DNA of 64,000 nt, taken from the NCBI RefSeq assembly GCF_000182925.2, contig NC_026503.1, forward strand, positions 620,001-684,000, given 5' to 3'. The first letter of the stretch is position 1. Each line of letters begins with the position of its first letter. This DNA comes from Neurospora crassa OR74A (taxonomy: Eukaryota > Ascomycota > Sordariomycetes > Sordariales > Sordariaceae). The notes under the pieces are model-generated. The model ran no database searches. It had not been told where the DNA came from and saw only the letters and a program-made list of their open reading frames with translations. A program made the position numbers and the translations under genes. Positions 23,001-33,703 of the stretch are shown here, one piece after another.

Positions 23001-23636
23001 TCCAGGGGCCAGATGGATCTGAGAGGGCATGGGAGCTCCTCCCCTTGAAGGGACTCTTTGAAGAGCCATATGAGGGCTGGGCGAGGGTATGCGGGAAGCA
23101 GGTGATGGCAATCGAGGAGAGGGTATCCGTGACGGAGAGGAAAGTCTGGCCGGAGAGGGTATCCGGGAAGGCATGGAGAGGCGCTTCTGCTGTAGGCTCG
23201 TCGCCATGGGCTGGCCATTCATGGCCATGGGGTTCATCATGGTAGGGCCGCCCGAGAGAACAGAGCTGCCGACATCAGAGCCGCCCGTCTCGGAACCGCT
23301 TCCTACTTCGGGGATGTTGGACGAGGCCAACGATGAGTCCGAGTTTCGTCGAGCACGAGACGGCGTTGGTGGTGGGCGGCCGCCCCTTCGGAGGATAGAC
23401 TTTGGCTGACCGTTTTGAGGAGGTCCCCGTCTGTTTGTGAGTTGGAGAGGCCAGCTCGAAGTTCTGTTGGTGGGAGTAGCGGTGCTGGCAGTGCTGGCGG
23501 TGCTGGCGGTGCTAATAGTGCTTCCCGTGCTGCTGCTGACATTGCTGAGTCTGTCATCCGAGACAGAGAAGCCCCTCATGTGCCCCGGTCCTCCGCCTGG
23601 CCTAGGTCGTTGTGGGTATGGAGATCGATCTCCCAT
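20046..23636 (-). CDS. Long coiled-coil protein with SxIP motifs, candidate microtubule plus-end binder
   Basis: A single open exon of 1196 residues starts at ATG 23636 and ends with TAA at 20046. Residues 1-430 are low complexity, Ser/Pro/Arg rich and basic, with an STASTASTA run at 42-52. Four S-x-I-P tetrapeptides lie in this arm: SNIP (106-109) and three SRIP copies (157-160, 169-172, 181-184), the last three inside repeated PSRIPSP units. Residues about 430-1135 are an almost unbroken coiled coil rich in Glu, Leu, Lys and Ala, of the type annotated in fungi as M-protein-repeat or Uso1-like. The tail is Arg/Ser rich and ends in HYAAGI. SxIP in a basic Ser/Pro-rich context is the known ligand for EB1-type end-binding proteins, so a link to microtubule tips is inferred. 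No precise family name is recognised. Confidence 0.9.
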   Translation of the reverse strand: MGDRSPYPQRPRPGGGPGHMRGFSVSDDRLSNVSSSTGSTISTASTASTASTATPTNRTSSWPLQLTNRRGPPQNGQPKSILRRGGRPPPTPSRARRNSDSSLASSNIPEVGSGSETGGSDVGSSVLSGGPTMMNPMAMNGQPMATSLQQKRLSMPSRIPSPARLSSPSRIPSPRLPSPASRIPSPSPHMALQRVPSRGGAPMPSQIHLAPGMPGRPPLPHHATTGSIGLPRRVLRAKIPIINLPEERRATVNLRPSRVPTPPQGPHDGPYGPPPSNVRTIPAPRYVLDNRPHDYHDQDTETESVSESSMHSNSTSTLATTVDSRLSLSDCASDVTPTSIFRSSSKSNKSAHSTVRFTRSTTGSDSDDTSVASSNHPPRSSQLRVPQPSPRPSSRTDMVVARTNSEPLPSVKIRVHHRSSSQEELRQQQLMETNLKRKIANLEIEVRELRNGQSVLLSKEHEHKESELELLRKIDELETEARGLRENQEKLLDEKYAKAWYQKNKEENLLGKMNQLEEENRKLRNGQHNLKSQLSDKEAEVIHLRDDQRKLREELQESMAEVAELLEDQAALEDDVEAMQNERDDAYHEKDEIVAMMEAERQTMDELQHHLNMQGRRMAELEQQLNATRAEKAEMQAELQGKLDNETRTAAEYKTTCAATSAMLSEVQKERDDLKETSKTLKATVTRLEEDIKSLQGDRSEHEVRLMQQISTMRITNNALEEQRDLRDKEIEKLNTSLDELRITKEVLLGEVATLTDAKHLGDQMRQKLIDDAAEDKQKLALAAEKAEMELRQRIAELEKEKAELEEAKAAVEAARADLESKLTTAEARSTALTTRIDELEMSSAGQSNKVGTLEGEIAVLKAEGVNLRMLIEGLESDKAGLKKQIEDLEAERLNGRVLLTTLNTDLAGAQTANVSIATQKLNAEQELARMRESLEAAKGNMMTLSGLNAALQAEADKVPGLQSAKAELEYQVANLSVSKVELESKVTELEAKVAEFETRVATLQSDADKVPALAGERDAVREVVSELQDKVSRLEAKLNKAQAEADQLPSIMANREELVKRVRELQDKVIRLQDELNSDPDVTTAELRAELDAKHHEIERRMEEAAYLRDQNNRLAAQLGSARGQLEGLQTSLVVAHHHRKSSRDSRSRASSRDRYEEKSSSSRSRRKKDKDMVVVRNSSDRSAVSVLLHYAAGI

Positions 23637-25466
23637 CGTGTCTATGTTGATGTGTGGTGGTGAGGCTGTGATGTTGTGATATGAGGACTCGGTGTTGTGT
23701 TTGCCTTTGTGTGTTCTGTATGACGGCCAATGCTCGCTCGGGCGTGCAACAACAAAGTGCAGACGGGTGTAAATAAATATGTACCGGTTGTCAGGTTTTC
23801 GAGCTCAAAGCGAGAGAGAGAGAGAGTGTGTGTGTGTGTGTTATGTGTGACTGGGCAGGTCTAGGTCTGGCCAGGTATTGGAAGGAGGTATATGTCTGCG
23901 AGTGGGGGGGATGGATGGATGTATTAAGCGTGCTTGGTTGGTTTGGGTATTAAGTAAGGCAGGTACGGGTGGTTTGTTTGTGACAAGAACGAATGTGTGT
24001 ATGTAGGCAGGCAGGTAGTGATTAGGTATTATTACGAAGATGGTACTGACTGAGAAGGAGTAAGTAATTCAGGTCGGGAGTTCAGGATGGAAGAAGAGAC
24101 CTCGAACGCGGGCTTCAGCTGAACTTGTATAGTCACAAATGGGCATTCACACGCTTGTTATGTTTCGCCGCCTCTTTTGACTGTGTAGGTACCTAGCAAG
24201 CAGCTAGTCTGTCTAGCCGCTGGGGACCTGGATGGAGACCTGAAAATCGGCCCCAAGGTGCGTTAAGCTTGTTATTCGGTGAGGAGAGCCAAAGTGCGGC
24301 TTCCCTGCCAATCCCGAGACTTGTGCTGCACGCAAGAGGGAGGGAAAGAGATGTGGAAACAACGAAGCGGGCCCCGATACGTGTTCCCTGGATGGGCCTG
24401 TGGTTATAGGGTGCTTGCTGGTTCTAGGCTGTTGCTGGACCGCAGCCCAGGGCAGTGTAGGTAGGTAGACGGGAACCAAGGGGGGCTGTGGTAAGGTTCG
24501 GTTATGTTGTTGTTGTCGTTGTTGTCTTGTTCACTTTTGCCGTCTGCCGTCGTCTGATGCGTGATCGATGGCATAAATGGATGCCCGGTGAGCGGGCTGC
24601 CGGAGATCTTTTGTTCTTCTTTTTGACCCGAGGAAGGAATGGAGCAGGACAGTCAGCAGAAGTGGAAATTGCAAGTGGCCCAAAGCAGGAACCGGATTGG
24701 ATTTCCACCTAGTTTGTGTGCATCTGGACTTGAAAGTACACTAAGGTACGAGGGAAGGTGCAGTGCTCGTGCAGTTGCAGGTTGGTGCAGTTGCGTCTGC
24801 AGTAGTGTACCTAGTGGGCAGTGGGCAGGAGGTAGCAGACAGTAGTGGTGGTCGGTATCAAGGTCACTCGATGTGTACGAGTCTCTCTGTATGGGAAGAA
24901 GCCCAGGACCAGGGACTGAAGATCTTCAGCGTGGGCCGAAGCACGGAAGGCGGGCAGGAGGCGGGCATGAATGGCCGGAGGGGCACCACCAAAGCCATCA
25001 TGCAGAGCGGACCGGGGGGGTCAGAGTAGAGTAGGATGAGGACGGGACTGACAGCATGCCGTGAGGAGGGGGATCAGCCGAGCTGACTGAGAGAGAGAGA
25101 GAGAGAGAGAGAGACAGAACGGGCAGGAACGAGGAAATGGCGAATGCGTGTGCAGTGTGTGACCTTGCGGTGGCCGCCCTCTTTGCGCTCATCTCACCCA
25201 GGTGATGATGATAGTTTCACTTTCTTCCCAGTCTCATTCATGATGCCTATCCAATGTTCCAGCCCTCCCCTCCCCATTGTCCCGCTCTTCCTCTACTAGC
25301 GACAGTCTTCGCGTTACGCATAACACTCTGTTACGAGTTTACAATGCTGTCCTCGTTGCAGAAGGAATAAACAACGAAATCCGACGACTCGGCCTAATCC
25401 GCTTAGCCAGCGTTTCGTTCCGCTCCCGAATCGGAAAAGTGCATGTGTCATGTAGTCTAACCGATG

Positions 25467-25471
<5 letters not shown>

Positions 25472-25498
<27 letters not shown>
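25472..25498. repeat. Poly(T) run, 27 bases
   Basis: Uninterrupted T run in the gene-poor stretch upstream of the coiled-coil gene, followed by T-rich sequence to about 25615. Confidence 0.95.
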
Positions 25499-28400
25499 GC
25501 TTCTCCGTTTCTGTTTTTGTCTCGGTTCAACACAACTTTCCCCGCAACCGCGTCACGATTTTATTATTTTTTTACATTTTCTTCATAATTTTTCTTTAGC
25601 TTAAAAATCTATTTTCTTTATGATATTCATCCATTCCTCTGCTCGTCCCGTGCGAGAAGTCGAATGGCTGGGATTGGGCATGAAGAGAAAGCCACGGCGA
25701 GACACGGTGACGACGTTGAATCGGGTGGCCGTCAGCCCCCCCCCCCCCCGGGATACCCGCTCCGCACATGCCGGGACTCTGTTTGGTTTCAGCAATTTTT
25801 ATACAATCCATCTGTACAATAGTCGCCCTGATGGGCTGGAATCGAGCAGGAATCGGGTCTCGTTGTACTCTCTGTGAGCCATCTTACGCAATAAGATACA
25901 CAAGGTTGATCACCGTGGGGAGTACAGCTCGTTACCAGTAGTTCTTGTCGGACTCAGGCAGACCACAAGCCTTCATCAATCGGCCTCGTCAATGCGGCAT
26001 CGACATGTTTTGAATACGCGGTGATGGGATGATTGCCCATTGCACCGACCCTTCCGAAAAAAGTCGGTCCAGGACAGCGAGAGGAAGCTAGGCGGCGGCC
26101 CGGGGAAAGGCTAACAGAGGCTCCACTGCGCTAGAGACTAGGGTACCTAGGTGTAGTGGGGGGATATACCCCTCAATGCAACCATCAGGTCTTGTCAACT
26201 GCACTTCAGAGATACCACAAATGTCACTCTCAAGAGACCATTATCAGTGTCCAAACCTACACGCGACTTCTGTTGATCTCGTGTCCTGGTTCAAAGGGGT
26301 GAATCGGATGGCGAGCGAGTTGGGGGTGGGGGTTGTCCGTTTGGCGACAACAAGCCCGGAGGCCGCAGAGAGAGAAAATGTTGGGAGCAGGTCGAATGAA
26401 CGGGCCAACAGCAGTCAAGATAGAAAGACGGTCGCAACCCTCCAGACCGTAGCTTGCCACTCTGCAATAGACAGACAGACAGACGATGGGAGGGAGGAAT
26501 TGCCAAATCACTGAGCAGCTTGAAGGCAGACAGGGTCCAGGGCACAAATCCAAAAAGAGCTTTGCCAAAGTCCGCCTCATCCCAAAGCGAACAGCCCAAC
26601 GGGAAAATCTCTTCTTTCTTTAGGTGCGGCTTTCCGTGTGGTAGATGTAGGTACCATCCATGGAACAACATCAGCTCAAGACTGTGAGGCTTCCACCACC
26701 ATGCCTGAAGCTTGAAATCGAGTCGTTGAAGTTGCTTGGTACACATGCTGGATCGTGCACACATCTTGTCTAACCGTGATGGGACTGTGACGGCTTATCC
26801 TTTTTTTTCCATGTCCAGGAAACCGGGAAGAGGGACATCAGCGGCTCTCGACCTCTTGTAAAACTGAAGCTCTCTGGCTTGGTTGCCTGGGTCACTCGAC
26901 TTGCTCAATGTCTCTCTTTTCGGGAGGTGTGTCTAGCCGTGGTGGGGCCCTCGTTGGTTGGCGCTAGAGTGGTCTAAGTGGGAAGCAAGCGACGTGTTGG
27001 GCAGCAGTTGGGTTTCAAGCCCCGGTCGGCCGACGTGGTCAAGCTCGATTTGCATCTGATTGGAACCCTCATCCCTTCAACCACCGCAGCTCTCTCTCTG
27101 TAACCACCCCCTCCCCCCTCCCCCGACAACTGCATCCCGTCAGTCGCCCGCATTTTGCCGGGTCTCTACCTCTACCTAGGTAGCCATGGCGACTGCTGTG
27201 ACAAACTCTGCTCGAGGTTATGTAATGCTTCACGGCATCTCAAACCACATGGGAAACGGCGAGAATGGCCTCTCGGATCACAGCAATGCTCAGGGCTGCA
27301 TGGCGTCCAGCCCAGTATCCCCCTTTGCACAGCAGCAGAAGCAAGCCCAGGTTCCCCCCCAAATGATCCATCACCTGCCTCACTGTTTGACACATTGAAA
27401 AAAAGAGAGATCCGTTTGCACTTCATATTGAACGCGGGGGCCACGCCTTTGTGGGTGTCAATATCACCTTCACCACTTTTGCTCTTTTTCACCACCTAGG
27501 GATCGTCTGGAATGATGGGGGCCAAGCAGCTATCGGATGGAGAACAGCTTCCAAAAAAGCAACAAGACCAGGATTCACAATCGAGCATTCCATCCCCGAC
27601 TTTTCCTCTTGTCGCTCACTCCCTGCCCGGAAAGCCTGGGCCAGGAACAGGGACTCAGGTTGGGCTAGCGATGCCCATGCCCTTACCCCTGGAACGGTGA
27701 AACCCTGGGGTAAGGGATCCCCGCAACAACAACAATCAAGCTCGACAAGGTCACCTCAACTCCAACGATTTTCCGCTTGGCTGATCATCACCATCTTTTC
27801 CCGCTTTGCGTCGCTGAGTCGTTGTGTCGGTCTACCATCTTCTTAGCTCGGTTAGACCTTGGGCAAAAAAGGTCGCACAACCCGGGCTGCAGCGGCACAA
27901 GCAATCATCGTCTTCATCACTGACCCTCTGACCCAAGACCAACGGTGTTACGGTGGGAGGTTTATGGGACATGCGGCATGGGGCGCAGTTTGTGTCCTGA
28001 TCGCTTCTTGTCACACTCGTTCGTTGCGGCCTGATTCTTACCGAATCGACGTGACGCCAGAAATCAAGGTCGGGGATAGAATAGGGACAACAACGACAAC
28101 ACGAAAGAAAACGCCCACAGCGTGCCGTCCCGTCGCTGGAGTCCGGAGAAGACAAGCGATCAGGCAAGCAAAGAGGCTCAAAGGTAAGGCCCGGGCGAAC
28201 CAGGGACCGATGAGGGGAGGCCCAGATTGTTTCATGTTTCAAAAGTCTGGAGATCGAATATTTACAGCGGACGGCCAACTCTCCCGTCTGTTTGTTTGGG
28301 GGCGAGGTAGCCAATCCGAATTCTCGTCAACCCCGGCGCCCGCCCGTTCGCCGTCTCTTGCTACTCAAGCACCGTGGTCCGGTCCCCTCCCATCCCCAGC

Positions 28401-29728
28401 CAGTGCCATGTGGGAAAGGGTCGCCGAAGAAGAGTCTGGAATTCCGAACGGCTGCCCAGGCAGTCTAAGGGCTCGAACAGCCCCATCTTGGGCGCGATCC
28501 AGGTACGTATTCTTCAACCTCACACACCGGGTTTCTGGCCTAAGGTTGCCAAGACTCGACTCACAACGCCACAGAGGCTTTGAGGATCCAGTCCACGACA
28601 TGTTGACACGACTTCACTTTGACTCTTTTTCTTTGTTTTCCATGACGCGCTACCCACCTGAACTGTAACTCGAGGTAAGGCGTGTCTGCATTGCTGCTGT
28701 CAATGAAGTGGGAGAGCGAACTCCAATCACCAACCCACATGGAACTCAGCCAGGCGAGACTTCGAGTGAGGGACGGTACTTATAGAAACCTGAGAATACA
28801 TTGATCTTTTTCGGTGTGCAGACCGCACTTCTGTAAGAATCACCTAGTTGAGTAAAAGGGCCCCATCGTGGACGTGGCATGAACCACTAGTCCACTTATA
28901 GCCTCAAGTTAGACGCTCAAAAAACCTCATGCCAAGACATATCGACAAATGCGAAACAAACGCGGACAAGCGAACCACGATGCTTGTAGCGCGTTTGGGG
29001 GAGTCAGAAGCTCGCTGGATTATCAAGCTTTCCCCGTACGGCCTGCAGAAGAGCGGTATAAGATCACAGCTTTCACCCACTCTTGGCCCCACGAACCAGT
29101 CGGTAGTCGTCAATAATCGGTCGACGACTACTGACACGCGACTCCACTATGTTGCCCAGTCCACTCATGGTGTCAATAGTCCACAGTCTCCGTCCGGCTA
29201 CTTCTCCCTCGAATGATGGCAGGGATGGGTCGTTCTTACGAAAAGATCATCCACGACGTCCGACTCTAGACGCTCTTGGTCCCTGAACGGGCCCTGAACA
29301 TCAACCGGGTCTCAACAATCTGGAGGAAGGCAAGCAGATCTGGCCAGACACCGACGGATAAAGAAACCCGCACCTCAGACGACAAGTTAACGATATGCTC
29401 CAATCCGTGGCCACCCAAGATCAATCAAATCCATCTTACCAGACCACATTCGTCGTAAGCCCGGATGAGTAACCCAGTTCCTCCAGCCACTGACAATGTA
29501 AATAGACTCGTTTCAGACGGTTTGAGCGAATGGCAGGCAGGCAGTTCCATCCGCGACCCCATCCGTCCATTGATCGATCTATCCATTCGTCCATGCGTCC
29601 ATGCGTCTATTCTCGGCGGCCAGCATCATGGTCAGGAAATCCATGATCCAAGAATTTCGCCGCATGAACACATGTTCGGACACTTTGCCTCTTTGCGTCT
29701 CGTCTCACAACCCGCCGCCTGTCCAGAC

Positions 29729-29769
29729 CGGCGAGTGAGTGAGTGAGTAAGTGAATGAGTGAGTGAGTG
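29729..29769. repeat. (GAGT)n tetranucleotide repeat
   Basis: Consecutive GAGT units, interrupted by AAGT and GAAT variants. Typical short tandem repeat in intergenic DNA. Confidence 0.85.
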
Positions 29770-30308
29770 CACGACTCGTCGTCGACCAAAACTGACAGAC
29801 ACACAACCGGTCTCCACCAAAGTATCCGGTTCGCGGTCGAATAGGCTTGTCGACGTGTATCGATCTCATTGCCGGGCGGGTGGTGGGTTTCACATTGTTC
29901 GAAATGCTACCTACCTACCTACCTAGGCAGACTGTCAGGTACGGACCAGTTGCCTGTCGGGGAGAGATCAGTGAGCGAGTGGTCTATGGTCTGCCACCGA
30001 CCACCGACTGAGTCAAATCTGTCGGATTCATTATGCTCGTCTAATCTTGATAGGCAGGATGTCCGGTGATGGTGGGTTTTCTTTCAATCAGCGTTGAGGA
30101 AATGCAGTGCTGCCGGTGCTGGATAATTGTGGGTAGAGTGGTATGTAGGTAGGTATGTAGTCTATGGGCCGGCCCTCTCTACCCCGATCGATGCCTTTGA
30201 TATTACAATTTCTCAAGTATCCAGCCCGGACCCGAACCATCAATCGGAGCAAGTGGAAAGTAGTGTACTGCAAAGTGGTTATCTCCCGATTGGATCACTC
30301 ATCCTTTG

Positions 30309-30332
30309 CTTACCTTACCTTACCTTACCTTA
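30309..30332. repeat. (TTACC)n pentanucleotide repeat
   Basis: About five head-to-tail TTACC units in gene-free DNA. Confidence 0.85.
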
Positions 30333-33300
30333 TCCTGCTGACGGATGTCGACTGTTGCAAGAACACACACATGCTTCCGTACGGATGCCGATCGGGAAGG
30401 CCAGACTTTTTCGGCTTGGCCTTTCGCTTGAACATCCGCTTCAATTCGCTACATACTCGACCACTACGCCCGATGAACCTTACCTCCAAATTTTGTCTCC
30501 CCCGTGAAGTATTATTAGAGTATCGGTCCGTCGTCGCCGTGGGGGGAGTTCCACCAGTTCTCGCTTCCAGTCTGTGTGCTCCGGTGAGTGACCGGTTCGT
30601 GAGGAAGGAGCCGCCGAACACATTGGTAAGCGAACTGGGCAAGACCTCAAAAATAGGAAGGCATGATCAAACCATAGGCTATTGACCCTCACCGGCGTGT
30701 CTCCAGGCGCGAGCGGGAGCAGATGGCAGGAGCACATGCCACATCAACGCCCTTGAGCGCACCCACTTCCGGTCCATGTTCCTTGTTGTCAATGAAACGA
30801 CACTCCATCGGGATGGACCTTTCTCTTCTCTCGCACTTCTGTCCTTTCCGCTTTGTCTTCCTTGCACTGCATGATCATTAAACAAATCAGCAAATTCTGC
30901 CTCGATATCCTCTCCAGGGTGCCTACTTATGTGCTCAAGCACGTTTGTATTGTCGTGTTTGTTTCGATGTCGATTCATGTCCATGTCGTCCGATAGAGAA
31001 AGTCCCCACGATCGATCGGCAATCGCTTCCCGCTGTCGGTAACTGCCGCATGATCCCCATTTTTTTTTTTTTTTTCCATACGCCTCCCGGTCGGTCGTTT
31101 CAAAACAAAAACAGTCGCTATACGATCGTCTCCATCACGATCCGACGACTATCGGCACTTTGGCGAAATCCTTGATGGCCACCCGGCGGTGAAAAAAAAG
31201 AAAAGAGAAAAAAAAAACGGTCCGAGCTATCTTTGTTGAGGAACGGTTGAGCGGCGGATAAAGTTGTGGATATCATCAATTCGTTGAGTAGTTCTCCCGG
31301 CTGTTCCTGCGAGACATTTGTCATTCATCATCAATTGTCTTGTCATGTGGATATCCAAGTGAGGCACGATCCGACTGCCGGTGGATAATCTAAGTATAGA
31401 ACTTCTTCTCATAGCTTATCGCTTGGTGTGATACGGATGGTTTGTTGTCTTTGAAATGACTGGTAAGCCGCCGATCATGTCGTGATTTATGCGTTTGGGG
31501 TGTTTGGGGATTACAACTTTCTTCCGCAGTGTATGCTTCCGGTTGGGATGATGCTGTGGGTTGGGAAAAGTCATGGAAAGAGCCAAGAGCAGGGAAAAGT
31601 GCTGGTGGCCGAGCAAACCTGGCGCTTATTCTACTAAGAAGTTCAAGCAAACAATGCTGGCGTGCTTCCCGCTGGCGACTACTCGAAATTTCCTATGGCC
31701 ACTATGAGGAGCTGAGATATACGGTTTGGAGCTTGTGTTTTTCAAAGGTTTGGACGATTCGCTTCTTAGGGTTGAACGTCGCAAGCTGTCTAGAAGAATG
31801 AAGTGAGTCTGTGATCTGATACCACACGGATAATGTTTGTGTATCTCACAATAAGCCAAGCATGAAAAGTGGGAAGTTAATTTCAACGTGATCAAGCACA
31901 CACCATTCCTAAGGCACCACCAGCTTTACTTCTTACCTCTTCTCACTTAGTTCACTCACCTTAAAGCTCGTCCAGTTTCCACAAGTACCTCGCTCCGTAT
32001 CGTGCTTCTATATTCTAGTCCATCTTGTCGACTGGCTTGGATCAACCCAGCTTCACGCATATCATCATCACAGATCGATATATTCGTTCTGCAGCCTAGG
32101 AAGCGTCATCTTTCCTCTGCACCGGGGCTCAGCTGATCATTTAAAGTCCATCTAGCCGATTCTTGCTTCAAACACTGGTCCCTCACCAACACAACGACAC
32201 TCTGTCGATATCAACTCTCAGACTCAGTCTGTCCCTTCAATCGTTTTGCCCGGGACTTTTGCTTGCCGTCATCTGACCAGAAGCTTGGACCCCAAGGCCC
32301 ATGGAAAACCTACCTGTACCAAAGGGAAAGCATTGAACAGGACACTCCTTAATTTCTCCCCATCTTTCCCTCTAAAACACTCCAACCTGTCTCGAAGATG
32401 ATTCCCTCAATCCAGATTCCCCATAGGCCTACACTTGCCTAGTTGCTTATCCCCAAGCAAAAGCGTCAGTTTTATCCCCCATCTCCACCAACCACCTGGA
32501 TACCTGTCGGTATCATCACCCCTCTCTCCCTCCAACGATCGCAGGCCCTGGTACGCTCTGGCCTGACTAATATATCCGCAAATACTAGCTTCACAGACAT
32601 GCCAGATCAAAGCTTCACGTGCCAGCGTGATTTGGTTCGTTCGCTTGAAAAAGGAGGTCGTGAGCTGCGCGAGTGTCCAGACCGACTCTCAATCGTGCCT
32701 TCCTTGTCTGGTCTTGCACCGCCAGTCGACGGATCGATCGCACAATCTCTGCAATTCCGCGGACACATCCAATGTTAGCCGGTCGGCCCAAAGTACGTGC
32801 CAGACAACGGTGTCGAGGGAAGGTCAAGTCAGGCTCAGGATAGTAGTACCGGTGCCCATGACCACCATGAATGACCTGGTGGTTTAGTATCACGACCGCA
32901 AGGGGTTCTCACTTACCTGCCTTGTGCTCATCATATGTCCTCTCCAAGTAACCGTGATCATTCAAGACATTTTGAACGGAAACTTTGTAAAATCTTGTCA
33001 CAAAGGAACACAAAATGGTCGGCGATGTAAATCAAAAGGGTATCTTGCTAATCTCTAAGGTATCTTACTCTTCCCTAACCATGCGTCGTCTGATCCTGGC
33101 CCAGCGGAATGGAAGGGTACCGCTGCTAATTAAATGCATGCAAATACAACCAAGGATCCTCATTATCTCATGGCTCCCCCATCCTCTCTCCCTCCCAGCT
33201 CATTTTGAGGTCACCATTTGCCCAGTGATCCTATGTCTAATGTGTATTCTTGGCCCTCTATCAAGTCCCAATATGCGTGAGCGGTCAAGATGCTCAGTGG

Positions 33301-33703
33301 TGTGAACTCAACGCAAACGCAAAAAAGGTGTCGGAATCGCATGGCCAAAGTTCATCATGTGCTCCTTGTCCCAATCATACCCCCCAATCCGACCCATGGC
33401 CTCAGGTTTTGTTCAACTCATAAAGAGATACGCCCAAAGTGTAAGTGCTGGGGAATGGCAGTTCGTTTCGAGATGGTCATAAGATAGCCGCGCTGTGACC
33501 TCAGCGCCCTTTGCTTGTCGCTCCCGAAAGATACGATGCAATTAAATAGGGACTGACACAACCAATATAAACGCCGGTGCAATGCAAACCATGCAAAAGA
33601 AAAAAGAGTAACGGCCAATGGGCAAAACATGATGGTACAGGGAGTCAATGCATTCGTAAAAGAAAGATCATCCTCGTGAACTAAATATGCCTAAGATTGC
33701 ATG

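Larger units (their letters stand above)
23637..33703. other. Gene-poor region, 10 kb
   Basis: This lies between the 5' end of the coiled-coil gene and the 3' end of the cyclin gene, both minus strand. The first part holds (GA)n and (GT)n repeats (23813-23840) and should include the coiled-coil gene's leader and promoter. Other features are a (GA)n run at 25087-25114, a 27-base T run at 25472-25498, a C run near 25737-25749, (GAGT)n at 29729-29769, (TACC)n near 29908-29926 and (TTACC)n at 30309-30332. Many frames of 60-160 codons exist on both strands without domain features. One weak spliced candidate (27186-27700) and one long frame starting with TTG (27859-28668) are treated elsewhere. Confidence 0.5.

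Noticed and set aside
26960-27030. tRNA-like string with GAGTGGTCTAAG and GGGTTTCAAGCCC
   Set aside because: The putative T loop has an extra base and the acceptor stem does not close.
27859-28668. 269-codon plus-strand frame
   Set aside because: It opens with TTG, not ATG, and the first ATG is well inside. Composition is low complexity and an overlapping frame is open on the other strand. No domain is seen.
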